DNA of 64,000 nt from Myroides sp. JBRI-B21084 (GCF_030545015.1 NZ_CP120653.1:992001-1056000); one strand, 5' to 3'; counted from the first letter of the stretch, positions 8,501 to 17,020 are shown. The notes: generated by a model from the sequence alone, not told the origin. Program-made: numbers and translations.

Positions 8501-9203
8501 CAGTGTAAAAATCGGGTTTATCTGCAGAATTAGGTGCAAATTGCGTTACACGTGGCCCTTTTACAAAAGCTACGTTATCTTTATATGCCGAAACAATATC
8601 GTTTGGATTTGTTTCAGATGTACTTTTAATTAATTTAAATAAGGAAGTTGGTTTTTCTTCTCCATCAATAACAAAAGTACCGTTAAAAATTTTGTGTCGA
8701 CAGTGTTCTGAATTTACTTGTGAAAAACCAAATACTTCAGAATCGGTTAATTTTCTGCCTATTTTTAAAGCTACATTGTTTAAATACTCAACTTCTTCAT
8801 CACTTAAAGCTAAACCTTCTTGCTTGTTGTAAGCTGCAATATCATCAATTTCTAAAACAGGTTGTGGTTGTATGTTAATGGTAAACATATCCTGTGTTAA
8901 AGAAACATATTTTTGAGAAATCATTGGGTCGAAATCGTTAAAATCTTCTTCGGCCTTTTGAAATTCTTCAATACGAATGATACCGTTAATACCCATGTTT
9001 TGGGTAATTTCAACTGCATTTGTACTCCACGGTGTAATCATTGCGGCACGTGGACCAACAAAAGTGAGATTAACTGTAGGGATTTCTAAAAGTGTAGCGT
9101 TGCCAAATAACCAATTAAGTTTTGCTACATCTTCTGTATTTAAAGGGATTGAGGTTTGTACAGCGTAAACTGTACCAGACGCATTTTCAAAAAATTGAAT
9201 CAT
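5535..9203 (-). CDS. purL: phosphoribosylformylglycinamidine (FGAM) synthase, large single-chain type
   Basis: A 1222-residue cytosolic enzyme that converts FGAR and glutamine to FGAM in step four of purine synthesis. It is the long fused form: N-terminal PurS-like part, linker with SEHCRHKIFNG, two ATP-binding FGAM-synthase domains (VSLKAETHNFPTTVEPF, GTGKDSLSMK-type segments) and a C-terminal class I glutaminase with nucleophile in VGICNGCQLF (Cys near residue 1070) and the HGEGKF and MPHIERSVFPW motifs. Length matches the E. coli-type enzyme rather than the split PurS/PurL/PurQ system. It has its own promoter in front. Confidence 0.98.
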   Translation of the reverse strand: MIQFFENASGTVYAVQTSIPLNTEDVAKLNWLFGNATLLEIPTVNLTFVGPRAAMITPWSTNAVEITQNMGINGIIRIEEFQKAEEDFNDFDPMISQKYVSLTQDMFTINIQPQPVLEIDDIAAYNKQEGLALSDEEVEYLNNVALKIGRKLTDSEVFGFSQVNSEHCRHKIFNGTFVIDGEEKPTSLFKLIKSTSETNPNDIVSAYKDNVAFVKGPRVTQFAPNSADKPDFYTEKEFDSVISLKAETHNFPTTVEPFNGAATGSGGEIRDRLAGGQGSLPLAGTAIYMTSYSRLEDDRTWEKAMNERNWLYQTPMDILIKASNGASDFGNKFGQPLITGSVLTFEHEENNRKIGYDKVIMQAGGIGYGKENQAKKHEPKPGDQIVILGGENYRIGMGGAAVSSADTGAFGSGIELNAIQRSNPEMQKRAANAVRGMVESDHNAIVSIHDHGAGGHLNCLSELVENTGGLIDLDKLPVGDPTLSAKEIIGNESQERMGLVIGKTDIETLQRIADRERSPMYTVGEVTNNQRFTFQSATNGEKPMDLALSDMFGSSPKTIMNDETVVYNYADITYEKEEVYNYLNQVLQLEAVACKDWLTNKVDRCVGGKVAKQQCVGPLQLPLNNVGVMALDFKGQEGIATTVGHSPITALVDPVAGSRNAIGEALSNIIFAPIKNGLSGISLSANWMWACNNKGEDARLYEAVKGCADFAIELGINIPTGKDSLSMKQKYPDGDVIAPGTVIISAAGNCTDITKVVEPVLSKSADSIYYINLSKDKFKLGGSSFAQILNKIGNEVPTITDAAYFKKAFNTIQELINDNQIAAGHDVGSGGLITTLLEMCFAGYNLDADIDLTGLNETDIIKALFNENIAVVLQAQNDRIFENKMDANGIEFVKIGVPSEGQELKVAFGKEHYNFNINELRDTWFITSYYLDKKQSKNGMARERLMNYKNQPIHFNFPVHFNGQKPTINNSNPRPKAAIIREKGSNSEREMANAMYLAGFDVKDVHMTDLISGRETLEDIQFIGAVGGFSNSDVLGSAKGWAGAFMYNEKANTALKNFFARPDTLSVGICNGCQLFMELELINPEHEVHGKMHHNTSQKHESNFISVKVQPNNSVMLSTLAGTTLGVWISHGEGKFNLPNSENQYNIVAKYAYDKYPANPNGSDYNTAMMCDKTGRHLVTMPHIERSVFPWNWANYPAGREDQVSPWVEAFVNAREWCEQNK

Positions 9204-9243
9204 CGTTTAAAGGTTTGTTGTGTTGTTATTTGAAAATAAAGAG

Positions 9244-9274
9244 CAAAATTACTATTAAAAAATAATATTAGCAA
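9244..9274 (-). promoter_or_regulatory. purL promoter
   Basis: On the minus strand TTG (9272-9274), a 20-base spacer, then TAATTTTG (9244-9251): a full match to the Bacteroidota sigma-ABfr pattern, giving a leader of about 35 bases. Confidence 0.65.
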
Positions 9275-9275
9275 T

Positions 9276-10793
9276 TTAATCTACTACAGATGTTATATGT
9301 TGATAAGCTCCTAAATCTGCAGATGTTAATCTGCTGATTCCTACAATATCGTTTGGTGCTTGTTGCGCGTAAAATGGATTGCCGTAATTTATAATAGATG
9401 TTGCTTTTTCGGTAATCATCATTTTATTTTTTTGTGTATCTGAAAAATAGGGTTGATGTTCGTTAAAATTCTTTGCAATTAAATTGTTGCTGTAATAAGT
9501 AGCGTTGTTAAAATTGTACGGAAAAATATCGGTATTGTAACGGTTGCCGCTATTTTGAAATTTAATTAAGCTGTATTCAAATTTAAAATTAAAATTTGTT
9601 TGATTGTTTGCTGGCGCTAACACCAAAGACTCGCTTGCATTGCCATAAATAATACTGTTTTTAAAATTGGCTTGTAATGCAAAAGGCATAGTTCCATCGC
9701 CATTATCCATTATAACGACAGTTTGGTTTTGTCTGCTCCAATAATTTGCAAAAGTGCAATGTACAAAATCATAAACACCACCATTTGTTATTGCTAAGGC
9801 AGCCTTTCCGCAATTATTTGTAACAATGTTTTTGGCTGTAACATTAGCTGTGGCTAACAATAAACCATATTGTTCACAATTATAAATTTGCATATTTTCT
9901 AGTTCTGCTGTACCGTTATTTGCATTTATAAACAACCCATTAATAGCATTTTTTACTTGAATGTTGTTAAATTGTGCATTACTGTTTTGGCCAATAAAAA
10001 TACCCCACCATTGTCCAGGTGTATCTTCAAAGCTAGGCTCTAATCGGTTGCCTTGCATTAAAATAGGTTCGTTTATGGTACCTTGTGCGTTTATGGTTGC
10101 TGTTGGAAATGCAATTAGCGCAGAATTTCTATGAAAATGCACTTGGGTGCCTGCCGATATGTTTAATGTTTTGTTTGGAGGAACAGCAGCAAAACCGTAA
10201 ATAACATAAGGTTTGGTATTGTTCCATTCTAATTCATTGCCGTTTGTTGCATCGTTTTCATCTAAGAAAAAACCATATACTTGTTCATCGTTTATAGAAA
10301 TGCTTTCGTACGAACCGTTTTGAAATTTTTGTGGATATAAAAAAACAGCATCTTTAACCAATGTAACTAAATTTACTTTTTGTTGATTGCTACCAGCCTG
10401 AAACAAAATTTCATCGGTATATAAAAATTCAGAACCGTTTGTTTCTTCTTTGATATCAACCGTTGTTTCAACAAATATAAAAAGACTATCCTTTGCCAAA
10501 AGTTCTACATTTTCAAAGCTTTTACCAGGCATTCCATCAACCATTAATCTAAAGTTTGAATTTTCGCCTTTGGCTAATCTAATCGATGGGATTTTGATAT
10601 CTTTATTACTTTTATTGAACACTTTTAAATTGTACGTGCTAGATCCAATGTTTGTAAAAATAGTGTCTAAATAAACGGTGTCTTTAGAGAAAGTTAATTC
10701 GGAACCAGTTGCAGGCTCAAAATTAAAATCATCACGGCACGAAGCAAAACTTATGATACCAATAACAAGAAGAAGGTTATATAGAAATTTCAT
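9276..10793 (-). CDS. lipoprotein with right-handed parallel beta-helix
   Basis: A 505-residue protein with a lipoprotein signal peptide (lipobox SFASCRDD, Cys near 19). An N-terminal beta-sandwich-like part (about 30-150) is followed by repeated short strands rich in Asn and Gly with NNGTAELENMQIYNCEQYG-type turns, typical of right-handed beta-helix repeats. Such folds often bind or cut polysaccharides, but no catalytic triad can be assigned, so an enzymatic role is not claimed. Likely attached to the outer membrane. Lies between a glycosyltransferase and purL on the same strand, with a separate promoter for purL. Confidence 0.75.
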   Translation of the reverse strand: MKFLYNLLLVIGIISFASCRDDFNFEPATGSELTFSKDTVYLDTIFTNIGSSTYNLKVFNKSNKDIKIPSIRLAKGENSNFRLMVDGMPGKSFENVELLAKDSLFIFVETTVDIKEETNGSEFLYTDEILFQAGSNQQKVNLVTLVKDAVFLYPQKFQNGSYESISINDEQVYGFFLDENDATNGNELEWNNTKPYVIYGFAAVPPNKTLNISAGTQVHFHRNSALIAFPTATINAQGTINEPILMQGNRLEPSFEDTPGQWWGIFIGQNSNAQFNNIQVKNAINGLFINANNGTAELENMQIYNCEQYGLLLATANVTAKNIVTNNCGKAALAITNGGVYDFVHCTFANYWSRQNQTVVIMDNGDGTMPFALQANFKNSIIYGNASESLVLAPANNQTNFNFKFEYSLIKFQNSGNRYNTDIFPYNFNNATYYSNNLIAKNFNEHQPYFSDTQKNKMMITEKATSIINYGNPFYAQQAPNDIVGISRLTSADLGAYQHITSVVD

Positions 10794-10865
10794 TTTTTCT
10801 TTAAATTTATAAAAAATTGTGTTTATTTATATTCAAAACCTTTTTTAATTTTTTAAACCTTTATA

Positions 10866-11822
10866 TTAAGTTGTGCTAAAAAAAACGGTTTGCACCCAAT
10901 TTTTCAACGTGTATTTGTTGTAAATTTCTTCAGGGATATCGGTATAATCAGTGTTTAAAAATGTTTCAGGAATAGTTGTAAAATCATCTTCTATAACCAA
11001 AATATTGTTTGGATTGTAAAAATCGTACTCTTTTATAGTTTTATTATTTGTAATAATTTTTTTGTGTAGAGCCATAGCTTCAAAAATCCTGAAACTTAAT
11101 CCGGTTTGGTTGGGTCTAAGTAAATCAATTACAATTTCACAATCGTTTGTAAGTTCACTTACGGTTTTTAAATCAATATGTTCAGGTGTAATTTCAATTG
11201 CGCTATTTAATACACTAAGAGCGGGTTTATAAATTATAAATTTATAATTCTTTATTTGAACGCTATCAAAATAATTAGCAATTTTATTTAGTAAAATTTC
11301 TCGACTTTTAGATTGCGAAATTATTGTAAAAGCCTTGTATTTTGGTGAAGTGTTTTTTTGTTTATCTATATAAATAAAATTGGTTAAATGCTTTAAAAAT
11401 GAGTTGTTTTGCGAATCGTGCCAATCAAACGAAAAAATATCATCAAATAAAACATCATAATTTTCAGGTAACGGATTTCTTGCTAAAGAATCGTAATTGT
11501 ACGCAATAAATTTATGTGTTTGGGTACGTAATAGTTCTAAAATATCTTTTCTAAAATGGTCGGGGTTTATGATTAAAATTTGATCTTGTTTTTCTAAATT
11601 TTTAATTGTAGCAATTATTACCTTGTTGCGATAATCTTTTTTAATGTTTTTGTTTAAAAAAGTTTTAGAAAAAAAATTTTTTACACGTTGTGCCTTGTTT
11701 TTATATTTAAAAAAAATTTTGCTACTATCAATAAAAGTAACGTCGTGCCCTAAATTTACTAGTGTTTCTGCAACGTGGTTGTTAAATCCCCATAAATCGA
11801 ATGCTACAATTGTAATCTTCAT
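10866..11822 (-). CDS. GT-B-like glycosyltransferase (CgeB/LPS-core type)
   Basis: A 318-residue soluble protein. The start MKITIVAFDLWGFNNHVAET gives a Rossmann-like GT-B N-terminal lobe. The C-terminal lobe has TGLSFRIFEAMALHKKIITN, the conserved sugar-nucleotide-binding region of CgeB and related LPS glycosyltransferases. Donor and acceptor unknown. It opens a block of surface-sugar genes (10866-17008) and is divergent from the next one, so the 65-base gap holds both promoters. Family assignment is by motif only. Confidence 0.7.
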   Translation of the reverse strand: MKITIVAFDLWGFNNHVAETLVNLGHDVTFIDSSKIFFKYKNKAQRVKNFFSKTFLNKNIKKDYRNKVIIATIKNLEKQDQILIINPDHFRKDILELLRTQTHKFIAYNYDSLARNPLPENYDVLFDDIFSFDWHDSQNNSFLKHLTNFIYIDKQKNTSPKYKAFTIISQSKSREILLNKIANYFDSVQIKNYKFIIYKPALSVLNSAIEITPEHIDLKTVSELTNDCEIVIDLLRPNQTGLSFRIFEAMALHKKIITNNKTIKEYDFYNPNNILVIEDDFTTIPETFLNTDYTDIPEEIYNKYTLKNWVQTVFFSTT

Positions 11823-11851
11823 AAAATACTAAATTTTTGCTAAATTAAACA

Positions 11852-11859
11852 TATATTTG
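11852..11859 (+). promoter_or_regulatory. putative -7 element (TATATTTG) for the glycan plus-strand operon
   Basis: TATATTTG lies 28 bases before the ATG of the first plus-strand glycosyltransferase. A nearby TTG is only 12 bases upstream, which is too close for a standard -33. Confidence 0.4.
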
Positions 11860-11887
11860 TTTTAGATTTACAAAATAGCAATATTCA

Positions 11888-12751
11888 ATGAAAAAAATAC
11901 AAACGGGTTTTTTGGTTTCATATGATTATGAAAAACTTAAAAAATCAATACCGCCTGTATACGAGCATTCTGACCAAATTTTTTTAGCATTAGACCATGA
12001 AAATAGAACCTGGACAGGCAATAAATTTGAAATTAACGACTCTTTTTTTTCTTGGATTGAAGAATTTGATACCGAAAAAAAAATAATTATTTATAAAGAT
12101 AATTTTTATATCCCTGAATTATCGCCTATTGATAACGATACCCGCGAGCGCCAAATGTTGGGAGAAAAAATGGGGATTGGTAATTGGATTATTCAAATAG
12201 ATGCAGATGAATTTTTTTTAGATTTTGATAAATTTGTTAAAACTTTAAAAAAGCATGACCTTTTTTTAGACAATCCTAAGAAAAATAAAGTGCAATTTTC
12301 TGGTTTTTTAATTAATATTTACAAATATTTAGACAAAGGACTTTTATACGTAGATGATGCAACAAAATTTATGGTTGCAACAAATTATCCTAATTATAAA
12401 AGAGCTCGCAATACTAAAGAACGTGTAATTTATGTACCGCATTATGCATTACACGAAACACTTTCGCGTACAGAAGAAGAATTAGCCTTTAAAATATCTA
12501 ATTGGGGGCATAAAGATGAAATAAATTCCGATTTTTTTAAAAAATGGAAATTAGCAAACGAAACTAATTACAAACAATTAAAAGATCTGTTTTACCTTAA
12601 CCCAAAAATATGGAAATCTTTAGGGTATTTTCCAAGTGAAAATTTACACGATATTAAACAATTTATTATTGAAAATCAAGACTTAAAAAAATCTGATCTT
12701 TGGATTTTTAAAAAGAACTTTGGTCAATGGTTTAAGCATTTATTTAAGTAA
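11888..12751 (+). CDS. GT-A-fold glycosyltransferase (family 2-like)
   Basis: A 287-residue protein. A nucleotide-sugar-binding GT-A core is suggested by the N-terminal strand pattern and by IQIDADEFFLDF (about 99-110), where DAD corresponds to the metal-binding DxD motif. It lacks the classic family 2 VSTYN opening; the start KKIQTGFLVSYDYE is instead like a group of LPS-core transferases. The C-terminal half is Lys/Trp-rich and may lie on the inner membrane. First of three plus-strand genes that run almost without gaps into an LPS-kinase-like gene. Confidence 0.7.
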   Translation: MKKIQTGFLVSYDYEKLKKSIPPVYEHSDQIFLALDHENRTWTGNKFEINDSFFSWIEEFDTEKKIIIYKDNFYIPELSPIDNDTRERQMLGEKMGIGNWIIQIDADEFFLDFDKFVKTLKKHDLFLDNPKKNKVQFSGFLINIYKYLDKGLLYVDDATKFMVATNYPNYKRARNTKERVIYVPHYALHETLSRTEEELAFKISNWGHKDEINSDFFKKWKLANETNYKQLKDLFYLNPKIWKSLGYFPSENLHDIKQFIIENQDLKKSDLWIFKKNFGQWFKHLFK

Positions 12752-12752
12752 A

Positions 12753-13538
12753 ATGAAAACAGCATTATTAATATCAACATACAACTGGCCACAAGCGTTA
12801 GAACTTATTTTTAAAAGTATTTTTGAACAAACCGAATTGCCTGATGAAGTTTTAATTGCCGACGATGGTTCTACCCAAGAAACTAAAGATTTAATAAACA
12901 ATTTTGCTCAAAAAAGTACGTTTAAAGTTACACATATTTGGCAGGAAGATAAAGGTTTTCGAAAAGCAATTGTTTTAAATAAAGCAGTTGCTGCAACAAA
13001 TTGTGACTATATTATACAAATTGATGGGGATTGTATTATGCACCCTAAATTTATTGGCGATCATAAAAAAAATGCACAAACAAACACCTATCTATACGGT
13101 ACACGGGCTACAATAACCAAAAACGCATTGCCAGAAATCTTTATAAAAAAGCAAACAAAATTTAATTTCTTTTCTAAAAATTTAAAAAAGAAAACTAGAA
13201 CAATTCACTGTGCCATTCTTTCGCAAATGTATAAACCACATGCAGGGGTATCATCAAACTTTCGCGGGTGTAATGTATCTTTTTGGCGAAACGATTTTAT
13301 TGCTATAAATGGATATAACGAAGCTTTTGAAGGTTGGGGGCGAGAAGATAGCGATTTGGTAATTCGTTTAGGGAATTTAGGCGTGTTAGCAAAACGTTTA
13401 CGATATGTTGGTATAGTTTATCATATTTATCATCCAGAAAATTCTAGAAATCAGTTGCAAGAAAACGATTTAATTCAGCAACAATCTATTCAAAATAAAT
13501 TAATTAAAGCCCCAAAAGGTATTTCGCAATATTTGTAA
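12753..13538 (+). CDS. glycosyltransferase family 2 with galactosyltransferase-type C-terminal domain
   Basis: 261 residues from the ATG at 12753, one base after the upstream stop; this start is preferred to an in-frame upstream alternative because MKTALLISTYNWPQALEL is the usual family 2 beginning. Motifs: LIADDGSTQET, IDGDCI (DxD metal site) and FRGCNVSFWRNDF...GWGREDSDL, the Glyco_transf_7C signature that holds the catalytic acidic residues. It transfers a sugar from a nucleotide donor, probably to LPS or another surface glycan. A close paralogue is encoded at 16184-17008. Confidence 0.85.
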   Translation: MKTALLISTYNWPQALELIFKSIFEQTELPDEVLIADDGSTQETKDLINNFAQKSTFKVTHIWQEDKGFRKAIVLNKAVAATNCDYIIQIDGDCIMHPKFIGDHKKNAQTNTYLYGTRATITKNALPEIFIKKQTKFNFFSKNLKKKTRTIHCAILSQMYKPHAGVSSNFRGCNVSFWRNDFIAINGYNEAFEGWGREDSDLVIRLGNLGVLAKRLRYVGIVYHIYHPENSRNQLQENDLIQQQSIQNKLIKAPKGISQYL

Positions 13539-13542
13539 TTTC

Positions 13543-14310
13543 ATGAAATTTGTAATTCATCCTAAATTTATTTCGTTAAAAAACACATTAACATCGGTTA
13601 TTGAAAATTTTAGTAACCAAGGACAACTTTTTGTAAAAGGAAGTAGAAATACCATTAAAACTTTTCAACTTAATGAGTTGATTTTAAATGTAAAAGCTTT
13701 TAAAAAACCTAATTTTCTTAATTCGTTTGTTTACAGATTTATTCGCGATTCTAAAGCAAAGCGTTCCTTTAATTATGCAATTAAATTATTAGATAAAAAT
13801 ATAGGAACACCGCAACCCATTGCTTTTGTTGAATATTTTGAAGGATTTGGTTTGGGAAAAAGTTTTTATATATGCGAACATATTGTTACTGAATATACTT
13901 TTAGAGATTTGGTTGAAAAACCTGATTTAAAAAATCATCAAGAAATTTTGCGTGCTTTTACTCGTTTTTGCTATCAATTGCACCAAGCAGGAGTAGAGTT
14001 TAAAGACCATTCACCCGGCAATACGTTGATAAAAATGAATGCAGACAATTCGTATTCATTTTATTTGGTTGATTTAAACCGCATGCAATTTCACACACAA
14101 ATGTTGTTTGAAAAACGTATGTACAACTTACGCAGATTAACACCTAAAAAAGAAATGATTGCTGTTATGGCAAATGAATATGCCAAATTTTTTACAGAAA
14201 AAACGGAACAAGAAATTTTTAATACACTTTGGCAATTAACTAGTGATTTTCAAGAAAAATTTCATCGAAAACAAAGGTTAAAAAAACGCATTAAATTTTG
14301 GAAAAAGTAG
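13543..14310 (+). CDS. LPS kinase-like protein (InaA/KdkA/WaaP group)
   Basis: A 255-residue kinase-fold protein. The N-terminal glycine strand and Lys in ILNVKAFKK, the catalytic loop VEFKDHSPGNTLI (Asp and Asn of an HxD....N loop) and the metal-binding LVDLNRM are in the right order and spacing for the lipopolysaccharide kinase family that phosphorylates Kdo or heptose of the inner core. It follows the family 2 transferase by four bases and converges on the next gene with one base between stop codons. Exact target sugar cannot be read from sequence. Confidence 0.8.
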   Translation: MKFVIHPKFISLKNTLTSVIENFSNQGQLFVKGSRNTIKTFQLNELILNVKAFKKPNFLNSFVYRFIRDSKAKRSFNYAIKLLDKNIGTPQPIAFVEYFEGFGLGKSFYICEHIVTEYTFRDLVEKPDLKNHQEILRAFTRFCYQLHQAGVEFKDHSPGNTLIKMNADNSYSFYLVDLNRMQFHTQMLFEKRMYNLRRLTPKKEMIAVMANEYAKFFTEKTEQEIFNTLWQLTSDFQEKFHRKQRLKKRIKFWKK

Positions 14311-14311
14311 T

Positions 14312-15061
14312 TTATTTACAAAGTTTAAACATTTCTGTGTACCTTTCTTTTATACCTTGTGCATAAATTTTACAAATAATAAATCCTTTTTTACCATCTA
14401 AAAAACCTAGTCTAAAAAAATATCTATTTAAAAAAGTATAAAATGGATGTAAAACAGCCATAAAATGGTTAGGTTTTACACCTTTATTTATTTTTTCTAC
14501 CGCTTTTAAACGGTTGTAATAAAAAACTTTGTCTTTAAAATGTTGATGATGTGCGTATGAGTAATGAATTAAGTAATTTTTTAACACACCAACATTATCG
14601 TTAAAATTTAATTTTTCATGCACAATACCTTGATAATACGCGTTTTGTTTTTTAAATAAACGCAAGTTTTTATCAGATTGTAAACCCGAAAAATGAACAG
14701 CTTGGTTAAAATAATAAAATTTACGTTTTAAAAAATAACCACGTTTTGTTTGGTTTGATTTTAAGGTTTGAACTATTTCGTTTTTTAAATTTTCAGAAAT
14801 ACGTTCATCGGCATCAATAAATAAAATCCAATTGTTTGTTGCGTAGTTTATGGCTATGTTTCGTTGGGTAGAAAAATCTTTAAAGGCATGTTGATATACT
14901 TTTACATGCTTAAATTCTTTTAATATTTCTATGGTTTTATCGGTGCTGAACGAATCAACCACAATAATTTCATCTGCAAAATTTAAATTCTGCATAAGTT
15001 CCCTTATATTTTTTTCTTCGTTAAGGGTAATTACTAAAGCGGTGATTTTATTATTGTTCAT
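14312..15061 (-). CDS. glycosyltransferase family 2, LPS-core WaaE/KdtX type
   Basis: A 249-residue protein with the full pattern of WaaE-like beta-1,4-glucosyltransferases: ALVITLNEEKNIRE at the start, EIIVVDSFSTDKT, then FIDADERIS with the DxD metal site, and HEKLNF (the conserved HE.L element) in the second half. The C-terminus PFYTFLNRYFFRLGFLDG is the membrane-facing tail usual in this group. It overlaps the upstream heptosyltransferase-like gene by 11 bases, so the two are translated together. Role: adds a hexose to the LPS inner core (inferred from family). Confidence 0.88.
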   Translation of the reverse strand: MNNNKITALVITLNEEKNIRELMQNLNFADEIIVVDSFSTDKTIEILKEFKHVKVYQHAFKDFSTQRNIAINYATNNWILFIDADERISENLKNEIVQTLKSNQTKRGYFLKRKFYYFNQAVHFSGLQSDKNLRLFKKQNAYYQGIVHEKLNFNDNVGVLKNYLIHYSYAHHQHFKDKVFYYNRLKAVEKINKGVKPNHFMAVLHPFYTFLNRYFFRLGFLDGKKGFIICKIYAQGIKERYTEMFKLCK

Positions 15062-16127
15062 TAACCAAATTTATATTGATGAAATGAGTTAGTAAATCGT
15101 TAAAAAAAGCGGGCTCAAATTGGTTGTATAGCAAATTGTTTTCCTTTTTTAATGATTTTAAATTTTTGTTTTTAAATAAATTGGGCTTAAAATCGTTTAA
15201 ATGAACCGATACGTGTTTCATACCGTCTTCATAAGTATTCCAAGCTTTTTTCTCAATCCAAGGCGAAAATATAATAAATGTTGGTTTATTTAAAGCTTTT
15301 GCCATATTCATTGTACCACCATCGTTCCCAATAACAGCACCACATTGATTAATTAAAGCAAGTAAACCACGTAAATTGTTGCCTAAAACGTTAAAATATA
15401 TTTTTTGTTGAGTAGCTTGGGTGCATAAATTATAAATTTCGGTTGCTTGTTTTTGCTGGTTCGGAATGTAATTTAACAAAATTTGCACATTGTTTTGGGC
15501 AACTTTGTCAATTATTTTTGCCATATTTTTAAACGGATATGTTTTAGAAGCACTACTGCCTAAAATATTAAGCATAACAATAGGTTTATCTAAATTAACT
15601 CCGTTTGCTTGTAATAACTTTTGTGCGTTTAAGTTTTCGGCCTCGGTTACAAAAATTTGGGCATTGGTTACATACAAATCTTTATTTATGTGTAATGGGT
15701 CTAGCAATTTTAAGCGATGTTCTATAACCAATCCTAAATTTGTTGTAGGTATTTGGTGCCTATCAATTAAGTGGGTGTATAGAAAATTAGATATGTTTTT
15801 ACGAAACGATATTTTTGTTTTTGCATTTGAAAGCCCTACAATTACCCAACTTTCTAACTTGCTATACGCATCAATAATAACATCGTAATTTTCATTTTTT
15901 AGCGTTAAAGCAAATTTTATTAAAGATAATTTACTGTTACGATATTCGTTTTTAAAAAAAATAACGTTGTAATTTTTTTTATTTTCAGCAAAAACTTGGT
16001 AGGTATTTTCGTAAATTAGGTAATCAACTTGTGCATCAGGATATGCCTTGCAAAGTGTTTCGCACAAAATGGTGCTTACAAGCACATCGCCAATCATTTT
16101 TTGTTGAATTACCAATATTTTTTTCAT
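15051..16127 (-). CDS. glycosyltransferase family 9 (heptosyltransferase-like)
   Basis: A 358-residue GT-B protein. The start KKILVIQQKMIGDVLVST is the canonical family 9 opening, and IGNDGGTMNMAKALNKPTF in the C-terminal lobe is the D/GGxxH-type donor-binding loop (here GGTMN in place of GGTxH, a variation in the position usually held by His). Family members add ADP-heptose to the LPS core; the changed residue leaves the donor uncertain. Operon with the overlapping WaaE-type gene, divergent from the family 2 gene at 16184. Confidence 0.85.
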   Translation of the reverse strand: MKKILVIQQKMIGDVLVSTILCETLCKAYPDAQVDYLIYENTYQVFAENKKNYNVIFFKNEYRNSKLSLIKFALTLKNENYDVIIDAYSKLESWVIVGLSNAKTKISFRKNISNFLYTHLIDRHQIPTTNLGLVIEHRLKLLDPLHINKDLYVTNAQIFVTEAENLNAQKLLQANGVNLDKPIVMLNILGSSASKTYPFKNMAKIIDKVAQNNVQILLNYIPNQQKQATEIYNLCTQATQQKIYFNVLGNNLRGLLALINQCGAVIGNDGGTMNMAKALNKPTFIIFSPWIEKKAWNTYEDGMKHVSVHLNDFKPNLFKNKNLKSLKKENNLLYNQFEPAFFNDLLTHFININLVNEQ

Positions 16128-16170
16128 ACTTTTTGTTAAAAGTTATTTCTACAAAAATATTAAAATACTC

Positions 16171-16178
16171 TATATTTG
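16171..16178 (+). promoter_or_regulatory. putative -7 element (TATATTTG), near-leaderless
   Basis: TATATTTG ends only five bases before the ATG at 16184. If used, transcription would start at or within a few bases of the start codon. No -33 TTG at the normal distance is visible. Confidence 0.4.
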
Positions 16179-16183
16179 TTCAC

Positions 16184-17008
16184 ATGAAACCAAATATTTC
16201 AATAATAGTAAGTACATACAACGCACCCAAGTGGTTAGAAAAGGTAATTTGGGGCTTTTCTGTACAAACGTATACAGATTTTGAACTTGTAATTGCCGAC
16301 GACGGTTCAACGCAAGAAACCGCTTTGTTAATTCAACAAATGCAGCAACTTGTACATTTTCCTATAAAACATGTTTGGCACCCCGACAATGGTTTTCAAA
16401 AAACAATTATTCTTAACAAAGCACTTTTAGAAACTACAACCGATTATGTTATAATGACAGATGGCGATTGTATTCCTAGAAAAGATTTTGTTCAAGTACA
16501 TGTTAATTTACGAAAACCAAATGTTTTTTTATCGGGTGGATATCATAAGTTACCTATGGATTTATCTACTTTAATTTCTAAAGATGATATTCTTACTGGA
16601 AAATGTTTTGATGTTGCGTGGCTAATAGCCAACGGAATGAAAAAATCTTTTAAAAACAACAAGTTAAATGCATTTGGCTTTAAAAGTACGTTTTTAAACT
16701 TTATTACTCCTACAACTCCATCGTGGAATGGTCATAATGCATCGGCGTGGAAAAAAGATATTTTAGCTGTAAATGGTTTTGATGAACGTATGGAATATGG
16801 AGGCGAAGATAGAGAATTAGGTGAACGTTTGGTAAATAATGGTATTAAAGGCAAGCAAATACGTTACAGTACTACATGTGTACATTTAGATCATGCACGC
16901 GGATATATTAACGAAAAAGCATTACAATTAAATAAGCAAATTCGTGAAAATACTAAAAATGCAAAAAGTGTTTGGACACCATTTGGTATAAAAAAAGGAA
17001 CTAATTAA
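16184..17008 (+). CDS. glycosyltransferase family 2, paralogue of the 12753 gene
   Basis: 274 residues from the ATG at 16184; longer in-frame starts lie within the divergent gene and are rejected because MKPNISIIVSTYNAPKW is a standard family 2 opening. Motifs: LVIADDGSTQET, MTDGDCI (DxD), and WNGHNASAWKKD...YGGEDRELGERL, a Glyco_transf_7C-like acidic site. It shares the IADDGSTQET block and the HxW..D.GF.K.I.LNKA segment with the protein at 12753-13538, showing a local duplication. Acts on a surface glycan (inferred). The last codons lie inside the terminator stem. Confidence 0.85.
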   Translation: MKPNISIIVSTYNAPKWLEKVIWGFSVQTYTDFELVIADDGSTQETALLIQQMQQLVHFPIKHVWHPDNGFQKTIILNKALLETTTDYVIMTDGDCIPRKDFVQVHVNLRKPNVFLSGGYHKLPMDLSTLISKDDILTGKCFDVAWLIANGMKKSFKNNKLNAFGFKSTFLNFITPTTPSWNGHNASAWKKDILAVNGFDERMEYGGEDRELGERLVNNGIKGKQIRYSTTCVHLDHARGYINEKALQLNKQIRENTKNAKSVWTPFGIKKGTN

Positions 17009-17020
17009 AGTTCCTTTTTT
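16991..17020. terminator. bidirectional terminator overlapping both convergent gene ends
   Basis: A 12-base perfect stem AAAAAAGGAACT / AGTTCCTTTTTT with the loop AATTAA. The glycosyltransferase stop codon is in the loop and the right arm reaches into the stop codon of the small gene on the other strand. Confidence 0.88.
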
